A DNA stretch of 64,000 bases from Clostridia bacterium (GTDB taxonomy: Bacteria; Bacillota; Clostridia; Christensenellales; Aristaeellaceae). Below are positions 54,501 through 63,304 of the stretch, piece by piece. Numbering within the stretch: the first letter of the stretch is position 1; every line of letters starts with the position of its first letter. The DNA is taken from assembly GCA_017502305.1 (NCBI GenBank), contig JAFVVG010000047.1, positions 28,381 to 92,380 of the forward strand. The letters run 5' to 3'. The position numbers and the translations under genes are program-made. The notes below the pieces were generated by a model, which was not told where the DNA came from, made no database searches, and was given only the letters and a program-made list of their open reading frames with translations.

Positions 54501-55966
54501 CCGCCCACCAGCTTCACCGCGCCGATCTCGATGACGCGGTCGGTTTGCGTGTTCAGGCCCGTGGTCTCGAAGTCCAGCACCACAATGGGCTCTTCCACGC
54601 TGCGGTCGTCGGCGTCCTGCACGACGAGGGCCTCGTTGATGAGGTAACCCTCGCAGCCGGGGATCAGCTTGATGGGCTGCTTCTTCACCGCGTTGAAGGC
54701 GGCGGGGAAGGCCTGCACCACGCCGTGATCGGTAATGGCCACGGCGGGATGGCCCCACTTGATGGCCCGCTTGATCAGATCGCCGGCGGGGGTCAGGGCG
54801 TCCATGGTGGACATATTGGTGTGCATGTGCAGCTCGATGCGCTTTTCCTCGGCGGTGTCCTCCCGCTCGATCTTCTCCATGGGCACGATGTCGCGCACGG
54901 AAATGGTAAGCTCCTTGGCGAAACTGTCGTAGAGGCACTCGCCGCGGACCTTCACGTTCATGCCCATTTTGATCTGCTCCACCTTGTCCATGACGGCCCG
55001 GCGCTCCTCCTCGGTAATGGGGGGCGGCGGGGCGTCCTCGTCGGCCTTTTTGCCGAAGCGCTGGTTGCGGAAGCGCATGAAGGTTTTGCAAAGGATGGAG
55101 GAGGTATAGTCGGTAATAGCAAAAGTGAGCAGCAAAAGCTCGCCGCCCTTGAGCTCCTTGGTCTCCACCTTGAAGATATCGCCCTGTACCACCACCAGGC
55201 CGCTGTCGCTGGCCAGCTCCTTCATTTCGATGGGGCGATCGGCAATGCCCCGGCCCATGATGGGCTTGCCCAGGGCGGTGTTGGTCATCTGGGGGAAGAT
55301 GGAATCCTTCTGCATGGTGGGAGAGGCCTCGGGCTTGGGTTCCCGGGGCTGCCTGGGCGCGGCGGGCTTGCGTTCCTTCTTTTCCTTGGCTTCCTGGCCA
55401 TAGCGCTCCGCCAGCTCCTTGGCGGAAATGGCGTGACTCAGCTCCTTTTCCCGCTCCTCGCGCAGCGCGGCGAGGCGGGCCTCCTGGTCGCCGGCCACGG
55501 TGAGCTCCACCTTTACCTCAGCGGAGAAGATGTCCTTCACGGCCTGGGCCAGGCGGGCGGTAACGTTTTGCCGGCCCATATATTCCAGGGAGAAGGGGTC
55601 CGGGAAGGTCAGCGTGATGCGGTCGCCCTGGCAGCGCCAGTCGATCTGGTCCATCCAGCTGACGGAGGCTGGGTAGTTGCGCTTGAGGAAATCGGTGAGC
55701 ACCTGCTTGTACCCGCCGATGTTTTCAAGGAAATCCTCCTTCAGCCCGGGGCTGACCACACGCAGGGCCAGGGGCTTCTGGGGGAAAATCCGCCGGAGGA
55801 TCTTTTCCAGCCGCAGGAAGGTTTTTTCTTCCACCAGGGTGAGGCTGTCGAAGGTGATGTACACCTTCTCCTGGGCCTTCACATAGACCACCCTGGGGGA
55901 TTGCAGCTGGCCTTTCAAATGGGGCAGTTCCTGGTAGATCTGTCCCAGCAAATCTTCGTAGCTCAT
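51536..55966 (-). CDS. polC: DNA polymerase III PolC-type alpha subunit
   Basis: The 1476-residue replicative polymerase has the PolC order: N-terminal domain and OB fold, PHP domain (HMHTNMSTMDAL, AITDHG) split by the DnaQ-type 3'-5' exonuclease (VVLDFETTGLNTQTDRVIEIGAVKL), then the polymerase core with the zinc site C-C-C-C (RCTHCRKGFFDVDKS, DCPICGKPL) and PDIDLNFSGEYQ. PolC is the main replicase of low-GC Firmicutes and needs no separate DnaQ. The ATG at 55966 follows AGGAG. It ends the frr to ispG block. Confidence 0.97.
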   Translation of the reverse strand: MSYEDLLGQIYQELPHLKGQLQSPRVVYVKAQEKVYITFDSLTLVEEKTFLRLEKILRRIFPQKPLALRVVSPGLKEDFLENIGGYKQVLTDFLKRNYPASVSWMDQIDWRCQGDRITLTFPDPFSLEYMGRQNVTARLAQAVKDIFSAEVKVELTVAGDQEARLAALREEREKELSHAISAKELAERYGQEAKEKKERKPAAPRQPREPKPEASPTMQKDSIFPQMTNTALGKPIMGRGIADRPIEMKELASDSGLVVVQGDIFKVETKELKGGELLLLTFAITDYTSSILCKTFMRFRNQRFGKKADEDAPPPPITEEERRAVMDKVEQIKMGMNVKVRGECLYDSFAKELTISVRDIVPMEKIEREDTAEEKRIELHMHTNMSTMDALTPAGDLIKRAIKWGHPAVAITDHGVVQAFPAAFNAVKKQPIKLIPGCEGYLINEALVVQDADDRSVEEPIVVLDFETTGLNTQTDRVIEIGAVKLVGGTIADSMSVLVNPKQPLKPRITEITGISDNMLADKETAETAIPALMDFIGDSPIAAHNASFDVSVLKAELRRLGRTFSAPVLDTLTFSRKLYPEMKSHKLGSVCKQLGVSLKNAHRAVHDATATAQILARMYKDAQEKHGVTTLSGLNTLKGGAIGESYHVILLVKTQEGLVNLNRLVSIGHLDYFRRRPHMPKNIIQQYREGLIIGSACEAGELFQAVLKGESWEKLKEIASWYDYLEIQPIGNNEFMLRNGMVKDKEGLRDLNRTIVKLGEEMGKPVVATGDVHFLDPHNAMNRAIIQAGMGFDDCDQQAPLYFKTTNEMLEEFAYLGKEKAYEVVIANPRMIADQVDKLQLFPIHPKGEDTFQPLWEDAADNIQNMTWGTAKEMYGDDLPEIVVKRIEKELKSIIGYGFATLYNIAQKLVKKSNDDGYLVGSRGSVGSSLVARFCGITEVNALPPHYRCTHCRKGFFDVDKSQYQVGVDLPDKDCPICGKPLTKDGFDIPFEVFLGFEGDKVPDIDLNFSGEYQNRAHHYVEELFGHDHVFRAGTISGLADKTAYGYVAKYLEERGIQTGNTEKERLMAGCVGVKRTTGQHPGGMVVVPKEYEIYQFTAVNHPADDLNSDFTTTHFDFNSMHDILVKLDCLGHDDPTVIHMLEELTGIPPTEVPLDCPKVRSLFQSPEALGVTKEQIDCTTGTFGIPEFGTGFVRGMLDDTRPSTMEELIRISGLSHGTDVWLGNAQDLIRSGTAVLRECVCCRDDIMNYLIDKGVQPKLAFTTMESVRKGKGLKPEMEQAMIDNNVPQWFIDSCKKIKYMFPKGHAVAYVMSALRIAWFKVHHPQAYYCAYFTVRGDGFDAGTMLCDADTLRQRIRDIKNNDKSTAKDKEAQTSLELVLEMNMRGIKFLPVDLYKSQVSRFVIEDGNLRCPFTSLGGLGESAALPIIAAREERPFISVEDLQERAHVSNSVVELLRAQGALEGLSETSQVSMFF

Positions 55967-56015
55967 GTTTCTCCTGATGCAGCGATAGGGGCTGCTGCAC
56001 AGCAACCCCTATGAA

Positions 56016-57068
56016 TTACTTGGTTTCAGCAATGCGGCGGGCGGCACGGATAAGGTGCTCGGCCAGGTCGCCGGTGACGCGCATGGCAGTCTGCCCCTTG
56101 ACGAACAGGGCTCCGCCGGTTTTGCCGCCGGCAATGCCCACGTCGGCCTCACGGGCCTCACCGGGGCCGTTGACTACGCAGCCCATGACGGCCACCTTCA
56201 GGGGCACCTTGATATCCGCCAGCTCCTTTTCCACCCGGGCGGCGATGCCGGCCACGTCGATGCAGGTTCGGCCACAGGTGGGGCAGGAGATCAGCTGCAC
56301 GCCCTGGGTGCGCATGTTCAGGGCCCGGAGGATATCCCAGGCGGCCTTGGCCTCGGGCAGGGGATCGCCGGTGAGGCTGACACGGATGGTGTTGCCAATG
56401 CCCCGCACCAAGAGTCCGCCAATGCCGATGGCGCTCTTGATGGTGCCCTGGCCGGGGAGGCCGGCCTCGGTAACGCCCACGTGCAGGGGGTAATCGCACT
56501 TCTGGGCCGCCAGCTCATAGGTATCCACGGTCAGCTTCACGTCGCTGGCCTTCATGGAAAGCACGATGTCCTCAAAGCCTTCCTTTTCCAGCATGCGGGC
56601 GTGCTGCAGGGCGGATTCCACCATGCCCTCGGCGCAGGGGCCGCCGTATTTGGCCAGAATGTCCTTTTCGATGGAGCCGGAGTTCACACCGATGCGGATG
56701 GGAATACGGTGCATCTTGGCGCAGGCGGCCAGCACCTTCACATTGCCCTCGCCGCCGATGTTGCCGGGGTTGATGCGCAGCTTGCTGATGCCGTTTTCCG
56801 CAGCCATCACCGCCAGGCGGTGGTCGAAGTGAATATCCGCCACCAGCGGCACGGGGGATTGATCCACCAGCGGGCGTACCGCCAGGGCGCAGGCCTCATC
56901 GTAGACGGAGATGCGCACGATGTCGCAGCCCGCCTCAGCCAGGGCCTTGATCTGGGCCAGGGTGGCCTCTACATCACGGGTGTCGGTGTTGGTCATGGAC
57001 TGCACCCAGACAGGGTTGTGTCCGCCCATGGTCAGGCGGCCGACGGAAACCAGGCGGGTGTTATACAT
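56016..57068 (-). CDS. ispG: 4-hydroxy-3-methylbut-2-en-1-yl diphosphate synthase (IspG)
   Basis: The 350-residue Fe-S enzyme makes HMBPP in the MEP isoprenoid pathway. It starts with the family QSMTNTDTRDVEATLAQI segment and has the cluster cysteines ISCPTCGRTCIDV near residue 260 together with NGPGEAREADVGIAGG at the end. Length and motifs are those of the bacterial short form using ferredoxin/flavodoxin. It lies 21 bases after rseP and before polC. With dxr in the same operon the pathway step order is partly clustered. Confidence 0.95.
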   Translation of the reverse strand: MYNTRLVSVGRLTMGGHNPVWVQSMTNTDTRDVEATLAQIKALAEAGCDIVRISVYDEACALAVRPLVDQSPVPLVADIHFDHRLAVMAAENGISKLRINPGNIGGEGNVKVLAACAKMHRIPIRIGVNSGSIEKDILAKYGGPCAEGMVESALQHARMLEKEGFEDIVLSMKASDVKLTVDTYELAAQKCDYPLHVGVTEAGLPGQGTIKSAIGIGGLLVRGIGNTIRVSLTGDPLPEAKAAWDILRALNMRTQGVQLISCPTCGRTCIDVAGIAARVEKELADIKVPLKVAVMGCVVNGPGEAREADVGIAGGKTGGALFVKGQTAMRVTGDLAEHLIRAARRIAETK

Positions 57069-57089
57069 AGGGCATTCTCCTTTGCAGGC

Positions 57090-58160
57090 TTATCTGAAAA
57101 GGTTCATTACGTCTTTGAAGGTGAAGAAGATCATCAGGCCAAAGAGGAGAACCATGCCGATGAGGTGGACGATGGCTTCCTTCTGCGGGGCGATGGGCTT
57201 GCGGCGGATGGCCTCGATGACAAGGAAGACCAGGCGGGAGCCGTCCAGGCCGGGGATGGGCAGAAGGTTCATGATGCCCAGGTTGATGGAGATAACCACC
57301 AGGTAGTTCAGGAAGGCCTCCAGGCCGCCGGTGGCGACCTCCTGAGAGACCATGCTTACCACGCCCACGGGGCCGGAGGTCTGGTCCAGGCCCTCGCCGG
57401 TGGTGACCAGATCCTTCAGAGCATTGATGATGGCGCCGCCGGCATACACGCAGGTGCTCCAGCTTTCGCCAAGGGCTTCAGCAAAGCCGCAGGGGCGTTG
57501 GACAATCCGGTAGCGTCCGCCGATGGTAACGCCCACACGGTATTTGTTCTCCGCCTCGTCCCAGAAGGGGGTCATTTCGGTTTCAAAGGTTTCTTCGCCA
57601 CGGCGAACCACCATCCTCAGGGGCGGGTCACCCTCCTGGTAGCCGGAAATGGCGTTCAGCAGAGTATCGGTAGTGCCGTCCAGCACGTTCACGCCGTTGA
57701 CGGACTCGATGATATCGCCATCCTGCAGGCCGGCGGAGTAAGCGGGGCCGGCGGCGGCCACCTGATGGATGTAAGGATCAACGCCGGTGACTTCGTTCAC
57801 GCCGCCGATCCAGAAGAACAGCACCGTAACCACATAGGCCAGCACGAAGTTCATCATGGGTCCCATAGCCACGGTGAGGATGCGCTTCCACACGGCCTGG
57901 TTGCCAAAGGCCCGGGAATCGCTCAGGTGCTTGCCGGAAACATCGTCCTCGCCATAGAAGGCGCAGAAGCCGCCCACGGGAATGGCCCGCAGGGAAAACC
58001 GCGTATCGTATTTCTTGCTCTTCCAGCCGATGATTTTCGGGCCCATGCCGATGGCGAACTCGTTGACCTGGATGCCGGTGAGGCGGGCGGCGATAAAATG
58101 GCCCCACTCGTGAACGGTGATCAGAATGCCCAGCAGAAGCAGGGCGACAAGAATAAACAT
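57090..58160 (-). CDS. rseP: RIP zinc metalloprotease RseP/RasP
   Basis: The 356-residue site-2 protease has the HExxH motif H17-E-W-G-H21 in the first membrane helix, a central PDZ domain (GLQDGDIIESVNGVNV) and the LDG motif (PIPGLDGSRLVFLV) near the third helix. It cuts anti-sigma factors and signal peptides within the membrane. It follows dxr by 14 bases, the same order as in other Firmicutes. Confidence 0.95.
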   Translation of the reverse strand: MFILVALLLLGILITVHEWGHFIAARLTGIQVNEFAIGMGPKIIGWKSKKYDTRFSLRAIPVGGFCAFYGEDDVSGKHLSDSRAFGNQAVWKRILTVAMGPMMNFVLAYVVTVLFFWIGGVNEVTGVDPYIHQVAAAGPAYSAGLQDGDIIESVNGVNVLDGTTDTLLNAISGYQEGDPPLRMVVRRGEETFETEMTPFWDEAENKYRVGVTIGGRYRIVQRPCGFAEALGESWSTCVYAGGAIINALKDLVTTGEGLDQTSGPVGVVSMVSQEVATGGLEAFLNYLVVISINLGIMNLLPIPGLDGSRLVFLVIEAIRRKPIAPQKEAIVHLIGMVLLFGLMIFFTFKDVMNLFR

Positions 58161-58174
58161 AAGGATTCCTTTCG

Positions 58175-59326
58175 TCAGCGCAGCGTGGGCAGCAGCTCAG
58201 CCACGATGGCCCGGGCTGCCGCGTCGGCGGCGAAGATATCGTCAAGGTTGTTGGCGGGAAGGTGGGAGAGCTTCTCCACCGCGCCCTCCACCAGGGTGGA
58301 AATGGCGCCGAAGGGGATCTCCTCCCGCAGGAAAGCAGCCACGGCGGCCTCGTTGGCGCCGTTGAGCACGGTGCATGCAGCGCCGCCGGCGTTAAGGCAT
58401 TCCACTGCCAGCCGCAGGGCGGGGAAGCGCACGGGGTCCCCGGGCTCGAAGGTCATCTGGCCCAGGGCGAACAGGTCAAGGGGTTTGGAGCCGGTGGGCA
58501 GGCGCTGGGGGTAGGTCATGGCATACTGAATGGGTACACGCATGTCCGGCACACCCAGCTGGGCGATGACCGCGCCGTCGGCAAACTCCACGGCGGAGTG
58601 GATGATGGATTGGGGATGCACCACCACCTGGATTTTCTCCGGGGGCAGGTCAAAGAGCCAGCGGGCCTCGATGATCTCGAGGGCTTTGTTGAACATGCTG
58701 GCGGAATCGATAGTGATCTTGGCGCCCATGGACCAGTTGGGGTGATTGAGGGCTTCGGCGCGGGTGGCCCGGGCCATGCGTTCCTTGTCCCAGGTGCGGA
58801 AGGGCCCGCCGGAAGCGGTGAGCAAAAGCTTCACGGGCTGGTTGCCCGCGGCCCCCTGCAGGCACTGGAAAATGGCGCTGTGCTCGCTGTCCACGGGGAG
58901 CAGCGGTTTGCCGATACGCCGGGCGGCGTCCATGACCAGGTGGCCGCCGGTGACCAGGGCTTCCTTGTTGGCCAGCAGCACCTGGCGGCCCGCGTTCAGC
59001 GCGTCCATCACGCTCTGCAGGCCGGCAATGCCCACCACGCTGACCAGCACCTGATCCGCCTCTACCTCGGCGGCGGCCACACGCAGGGCTTCCTTGCCCA
59101 TAACCCAGCGGCAGAACCGCAGGTCAGCGGGGATGTCCTCCATGGGGATGGGCTTGGTGAGACCGGCCATCTCCGGGCGGAACTCACGCACCTGCTCAAA
59201 GAGAAGCTGCGCATTGCTGTGGGCCGTCAGCGCCTTCACAGTAAACCGATCCGGGTGCAGCCGCACCAATTGCAGCGCCTGGGTGCCAATGGAACCGGTG
59301 GAGCCGAGAATGTTGATTGTAGGCAT
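58175..59326 (-). CDS. dxr: 1-deoxy-D-xylulose 5-phosphate reductoisomerase
   Basis: The 383-residue enzyme converts DXP to MEP with NADPH. Motifs: ILGSTGSIGTQAL nucleotide fold at the start, LANKEALVTGG and LLPVDSEHSAIFQCLQG, and LLTASGGPFR, all canonical. The ATG at 59326 follows AGGAG; an in-frame start at 59347 is further from it. Its place between cdsA and rseP matches the Firmicutes order. Confidence 0.95.
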   Translation of the reverse strand: MPTINILGSTGSIGTQALQLVRLHPDRFTVKALTAHSNAQLLFEQVREFRPEMAGLTKPIPMEDIPADLRFCRWVMGKEALRVAAAEVEADQVLVSVVGIAGLQSVMDALNAGRQVLLANKEALVTGGHLVMDAARRIGKPLLPVDSEHSAIFQCLQGAAGNQPVKLLLTASGGPFRTWDKERMARATRAEALNHPNWSMGAKITIDSASMFNKALEIIEARWLFDLPPEKIQVVVHPQSIIHSAVEFADGAVIAQLGVPDMRVPIQYAMTYPQRLPTGSKPLDLFALGQMTFEPGDPVRFPALRLAVECLNAGGAACTVLNGANEAAVAAFLREEIPFGAISTLVEGAVEKLSHLPANNLDDIFAADAAARAIVAELLPTLR

Positions 59327-59408
59327 GGGTAACTCCTGATGGATCATGATGAATGAGGAATTGAGAGTGCAGGCTGGCGTCCCTCAAGGAGGGAACCAAA
59401 GTAACTCC

Positions 59409-59565
59409 TGTGCGTCGCGGCGCGCCCGTCGCGCGCCGTGACCCCTGCCTGACAGGCGTACGAATGCCACCCCCGAAAGGGAGTCGAGAGGGCCGAAGGC
59501 CCTTCGCGGGGAATCCAAAGGGGCAGAGCCCCTTTGGTCAGGGATTTCTAAGGGGTGAAACCCCT
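59409..59565. repeat. Dispersed hairpin repeat region R3
   Basis: The left part, GTCGCGGCGCGCCC...GCGCGCCGTGACCCCTGC, matches the R1 left part. The right part has units AAAGGGAGTCGAGAGGG, CCAAAGGGGCAGAGCCCCTTTGG and AAGGGGTGAAACCCCTT. It separates dxr from cdsA, the only long gap in this block. Confidence 0.8.
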
Positions 59566-60386
59566 TAGATGACCATCAGCAGGCGGTAGGAGAAGATGAC
59601 CAGGGCCACGAAGAGGACGGAGTCCATGCGGTCCAGCATGCCGCCGTGGCCGGGGAAGAGGTTGGAGAAATCCTTGATGCCGCAGTGGCGCTTCACCAGG
59701 GAGGCGAACAGGTCGCCCAGCTGACCGGCTACACCGCCCAGCAGGCCCAGGAAGAGATAGGCGGGCAGGGTGGGCAGGAGCAGGCGGGCGGCCTCGTCGC
59801 AGCAGATCCAGCCGATGCTGCCTACCAGCATGGCGCCCACAATGCTGCCCAGCAGGCCGGCCACGGCGCCGGAGATGGTTTTGTTGGGGCTCACGGCGGG
59901 GCAGAGCTTGGGGCCGCCCACGCGGCTGCCCACCAGGAAAGCCATGGTATCGCCCATGACGGGGATGACGAACATCAGCGAGAGCAGCACCACGGAAAGT
60001 GCCTTGGGCTGTACCAGCGCCAGGGCGATAAGGCACATGCCGGGGAGAACAATGGTGATCAGCGGCATCACGCTGACCAGGATGTCCTCCAGCTTGGGCT
60101 CGGGCCGGAACATGACGATCACGCCGGTGATGAGGCATACCGTGATGAGAATGGGAATGATGACGGAGGTGTTGAGCATCAGCGTCAGGGGGATCGACAA
60201 TGCCATACCGATCCAGGTGGGGATGGCCACGGGCCGGTGACCCTTCAGGGCCAGGGCGTGATACTCCTCATACACGGCGAAACAAATGCAGATAAAGGCC
60301 GCCACGCTGAGCACGGCGCCGCCAAAGTACATCAACACAGACAAAAGCGCAACCAGAAGGAACGCGGTGATGTATCTCTGTTTCAT
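59565..60386 (-). CDS. cdsA: Phosphatidate cytidylyltransferase
   Basis: The 273-residue membrane enzyme makes CDP-diacylglycerol from phosphatidic acid and CTP. Seven or eight membrane helices precede the signature near residue 220 (GDLFASLVKRHCGIKDFSNLFPGHGGMLDRMDS). It lies 42 bases from uppS. The stop codon adjoins repeat R3. Confidence 0.95.
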   Translation of the reverse strand: MKQRYITAFLLVALLSVLMYFGGAVLSVAAFICICFAVYEEYHALALKGHRPVAIPTWIGMALSIPLTLMLNTSVIIPILITVCLITGVIVMFRPEPKLEDILVSVMPLITIVLPGMCLIALALVQPKALSVVLLSLMFVIPVMGDTMAFLVGSRVGGPKLCPAVSPNKTISGAVAGLLGSIVGAMLVGSIGWICCDEAARLLLPTLPAYLFLGLLGGVAGQLGDLFASLVKRHCGIKDFSNLFPGHGGMLDRMDSVLFVALVIFSYRLLMVI

Positions 60387-60428
60387 GATAGACCTTACCT
60401 TTCATAACATAACCGGAGAAACGAGGGA

Positions 60429-61181
60429 TTATTTCAGCCGTCCGCCAAAGCGGCGCTCACGCCCGCCATAGGCGATGAGGGCTTCATCGTAATCCTGAAC
60501 GGAGAAATCGGGCCAGAGCACCGTGGGGAAAAGGAATTCCGCATAGGCGCACTGCCACAAAAGGAAATTGGAAAGGCGCATTTCGCCGCTGGTGCGGATC
60601 ATCAGGTCCACATCGGGCTGGCCACGGGTGTAGAGATGCTCTGCCAGGGCCTTTTCGGTGATCATGGCGGGGGTGATTTCCCCCGCCTGCACCAGCAGGG
60701 CCAGCTCCTGGGCGGCGCGGGTCAGCTCGGCCCTTCCGCCGTAGTTCAGGGCGATGTTCAGCTTCAGGCCCGTGTTGCTGCCGGTGCGCTCCTCCGCCTG
60801 GATGAGCACCTCCCGCTGCTTGGGGGGCAGGTCGGATTTGTCGCCCAGGATCAGGATGCGGACGTTCTTGGCGTCCAGTTCGTCGATCTCGGAGGCGAAG
60901 AAATCCAGGATCAGCTGCATCAGGGCCGCCACTTCCTCCTTGGAGCGGTTCCAGTTTTCGGTGGAGAAGGCGTAGATGCTCAAAGCCTTGATGCCCAGGT
61001 CGTCGGTGTGGCGGATGATCTCCCGCAGGGTTTCGGTGCCCTGGCGGTGGCCCAGGGCCACGTTCAGCTTGTGCTTCTTGGCCCAGCGGCCGTTGCCGTC
61101 CATGATGATGGCCACGTGCCGGGGCAGCTTTTTGAAGTCCTCGCGGGTCTTGGGAGCCTTGCGTTTGGCAAAAGTCCACAT
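60429..61181 (-). CDS. uppS: Isoprenyl transferase (undecaprenyl diphosphate synthase)
   Basis: The 250-residue cis-prenyltransferase elongates farnesyl diphosphate to C55. It has the P-loop IIMDGNGRWA with the catalytic Asp at D28, YAFSTENW, and the C-terminal RTSGEMRLSNFLLWQCAYAEF. GAGGA precedes the ATG at 61181; the frame extends further upstream without a site. Confidence 0.95.
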   Translation of the reverse strand: MWTFAKRKAPKTREDFKKLPRHVAIIMDGNGRWAKKHKLNVALGHRQGTETLREIIRHTDDLGIKALSIYAFSTENWNRSKEEVAALMQLILDFFASEIDELDAKNVRILILGDKSDLPPKQREVLIQAEERTGSNTGLKLNIALNYGGRAELTRAAQELALLVQAGEITPAMITEKALAEHLYTRGQPDVDLMIRTSGEMRLSNFLLWQCAYAEFLFPTVLWPDFSVQDYDEALIAYGGRERRFGGRLK

Positions 61182-61244
61182 ATTGCTATATTCCTCGTTT
61201 GAATGACAAATGCGCAAGTCCCATCGGAACCTACGCATCGTCAA

Positions 61245-61442
61245 TTATTCCTTGGGTGTGGCGTCCATAAAGGCGCTGACGGTCCACTGGCCTTCGCGCA
61301 CGCGAATGACGCGGAGCGTACCTTCGCTTCGCTGGCCGCGGGGCGCATGGGTGGCGATGATGGCAGGCTCGGCCATGCCCTTTGCGCGGCAGAGGGAGAG
61401 CGCGTCCTCGAGCCTCATGCCAAGCACATTTTCAGGGATCAA
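61245..61442 (-). CDS. Small conserved-looking protein between frr and uppS
   Basis: The 65-residue product begins at a TTG that overlaps the frr stop codon (TTGA), which suggests translational coupling. The segment GMRLEDALSLCRAKG, followed by a beta-like second half with APRGQRSEGTLRVIRVREG, resembles a single PASTA-like alpha/beta unit. No function is known. The codon pattern agrees with the neighbours, and there is no other gene in this gap. Confidence is limited by the small size and the unusual start. Confidence 0.6.
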   Translation of the reverse strand: MIPENVLGMRLEDALSLCRAKGMAEPAIIATHAPRGQRSEGTLRVIRVREGQWTVSAFMDATPKE

Positions 61443-61999
61443 ATCTCCATGATCTCCTTTTCCTTGGCGGCGCAGATGGCGTCCACGTCCTTGATGGCCT
61501 TGTCGGTCAGCTTCTGGGCTTCGTCCTCGCCCTTGCGCTGGTCGTCCTCGGTGATGAGGGAATCCTTTTTCAGCTTCTTGATCTGCTCAATGGCGTCGCG
61601 GCGGATGGAGCGGATGGCCACCTTGGCTTCCTCGGCACCCTTGCGGGCCACCTTGGTCAGCTCCTTGCGGCGCTCCTCGTTCAGTTCGGGGAATACCAGA
61701 CGGATGATCTTGCCGTCGTTGGAGGGGTTCAGGCCCAGGTCGCTCTTCTGGATGGCCTTTTCGATCTCCTTGATCATGCTGGCTTCCCAGGGGGCGATGA
61801 CCAGCATACGGGGTTCGGGAGAGGACACGTTGCCCACCTGGTTGATGGGGGTGGGGGTGCCGTAGTAATCCACGGTGATGCGGTCCAGCAGCTGGGGATT
61901 GGCACGGCCGGCGCGCAGCGTCTGCATATCGCGCTGATAAACGGCGGCGGACTTGTTCATCTTTTCCTTGGCGGTGTTGAGGATCGCTTTCATAGGCAT
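61439..61999 (-). CDS. frr: Ribosome recycling factor
   Basis: The 186-residue protein splits the post-termination ribosome with EF-G. It has the RRF pattern: LRAGRANPQLLDRITVDYYGTPTPINQ, the helical arm and RLVFPELNEERRKELTKVARKGAEEAKVAIRSIRRDA. The ATG at 61999 is nine bases after AAGGAGG. It opens the operon that runs down to polC; a promoter lies at 62038-62066. Confidence 0.97.
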   Translation of the reverse strand: MPMKAILNTAKEKMNKSAAVYQRDMQTLRAGRANPQLLDRITVDYYGTPTPINQVGNVSSPEPRMLVIAPWEASMIKEIEKAIQKSDLGLNPSNDGKIIRLVFPELNEERRKELTKVARKGAEEAKVAIRSIRRDAIEQIKKLKKDSLITEDDQRKGEDEAQKLTDKAIKDVDAICAAKEKEIMEI

Positions 62000-62037
62000 A
62001 GATGTAAACCTCCTTGAGGATTAAATTCGGTACATCT

Positions 62038-62066
62038 ATTGTAACCGTTTTTTGGCGGCTTGGCAA
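62038..62066 (-). promoter_or_regulatory. Promoter of the frr-uppS-cdsA-dxr-rseP-ispG-polC block
   Basis: On the - strand TTGCCA and TACAAT are 17 bases apart. Additional promoters inside the block, for example near repeat R3, cannot be excluded. Confidence 0.7.
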
Positions 62067-62111
62067 GAGGGGACAGGGGAAAAGTCAATGGTTTCCTTTT
62101 TTGTGGAAACG

Positions 62112-62120
62112 TGATATACT
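62112..62120 (+). promoter_or_regulatory. Extended -10 promoter of the secreted serine hydrolase gene
   Basis: TGATATACT carries the extended TG element, with only a weak TTTCCT 17 bases upstream. Confidence 0.5.
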
Positions 62121-62154
62121 GTCGGGGAAAATGTGGAAAAAGGGAGATCTTCTC

Positions 62155-63303
62155 ATGAAACGACTGACAGCCCTGCTGCTGGCCCTGCTGTTGTGCGCGG
62201 GCAGCGCCTTTGCCGCGGAGGAAGAATCCTTCGAAAGCCGGCTGGAGAAAACTTTCCGGAACCTGAAAACCTCGGGCGCGGTGCTCTGCGTGGCCAAGGA
62301 CGGGGAGATCGTTCTGGAATACCATTACGGCTACGCCGACAAAAAAACCAAGGAGCCTGTCAGCGAAGATACCTATTTCCGCACTGCTTCCGTGACCAAG
62401 CTGGTGAGCGGCATCCATGTGATGCAGCTGGTGGAGCAGGGCAAGCTGGAGCTGGACAGGAGCATTGGCGACTATATGGGCTACGAGATCAAAAACCTGT
62501 ATTTCCCCAAGATTCCCGTTACGCTGCGGCATCTGATGACCCACACCTCCTCTCTGGATCACAGGGGAGGGTACAGCGTGTCCGGCAGACCCCTGCAGCA
62601 GATCCTGGACGCCAGCCTCAACCGCAAGGCCAACTGGTACCGCTATGAGCCCGGCAGCCAGTATAAATATTCCAATTTCGGCGCGGGCATCATGGGCTCG
62701 CTGGTGGAGGCGGTCACGGGCAAAAACATCAACGATTCCATCACGGAAATGCTCTTCGAGCCCCTGGGGATCGACGCGGCGCTGCATCCCACCCTGGTGG
62801 GAGAGCCGGAGAAGATCGCCACCCAGTACGAGCCGGACGGCAATGTGATGAAAAGCCGTGCCAGGGCCCTTTCCCAGGAATGGGATGATACGGTGAACCC
62901 GGAAATGCACTTCCGCATCACGGTGGGCAAATTGTGGATCCGCGGCCGCGACCTGTGCCGCCTGGGCATTATGATGTGCCAGAACGGCATCCTGGAGGGC
63001 AAACGGGTGCTGAAGGAAAGCACCGTGCAGGAGATGATGGCCGATCAGAAGGGCCATGGCTATGTGACGGTATCCTCGCCCTATGGCCTGAGCGTTCACC
63101 GGGAGGACACCATTCTCAAGGACAGGCTGGTCTATGGTCACCAGGGCCTGAGCGAGGGCACCCTGTGCAACCTTTACTGGGAGCCGGAATCCGGCCTGGT
63201 GTTCGCGCTGATTACCAACGGCTGCAACAATAACATGAGCAGGCACGTGGGCATCCTGGCCCGGCGCCTGTATGACCTGGTATGGCAGGAATACGGAGAG
63301 TAG
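62155..63303 (+). CDS. Exported beta-lactamase-related serine hydrolase (PBP4*-type)
   Basis: The 382-residue protein has a signal peptide (LTALLLALLLCAGSAFA). The catalytic SxxK is S79-V-T-K82 and the second motif YSN at 172-174; the third motif may be the HQG in YGHQGLSEG. It thus keeps the full penicillin-binding/beta-lactamase fold of class C esterases and D,D-peptidases. A true resistance role is unlikely to judge from sequence. The ATG at 62155 is preceded by GGGAGAT. Four bases after its stop codon lies the next gene. Confidence 0.85.
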   Translation: MKRLTALLLALLLCAGSAFAAEEESFESRLEKTFRNLKTSGAVLCVAKDGEIVLEYHYGYADKKTKEPVSEDTYFRTASVTKLVSGIHVMQLVEQGKLELDRSIGDYMGYEIKNLYFPKIPVTLRHLMTHTSSLDHRGGYSVSGRPLQQILDASLNRKANWYRYEPGSQYKYSNFGAGIMGSLVEAVTGKNINDSITEMLFEPLGIDAALHPTLVGEPEKIATQYEPDGNVMKSRARALSQEWDDTVNPEMHFRITVGKLWIRGRDLCRLGIMMCQNGILEGKRVLKESTVQEMMADQKGHGYVTVSSPYGLSVHREDTILKDRLVYGHQGLSEGTLCNLYWEPESGLVFALITNGCNNNMSRHVGILARRLYDLVWQEYGE

Positions 63304-63304
63304 T

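Noticed and set aside
51257..56014. An uninterrupted + strand frame of about 1585 codons opposite polC
   Set aside because: It is antisense to a full-length, motif-rich polC, has no ribosome-binding site or recognisable domain, and has the low-complexity His/Gly/Val content of a reversed GC-rich gene.
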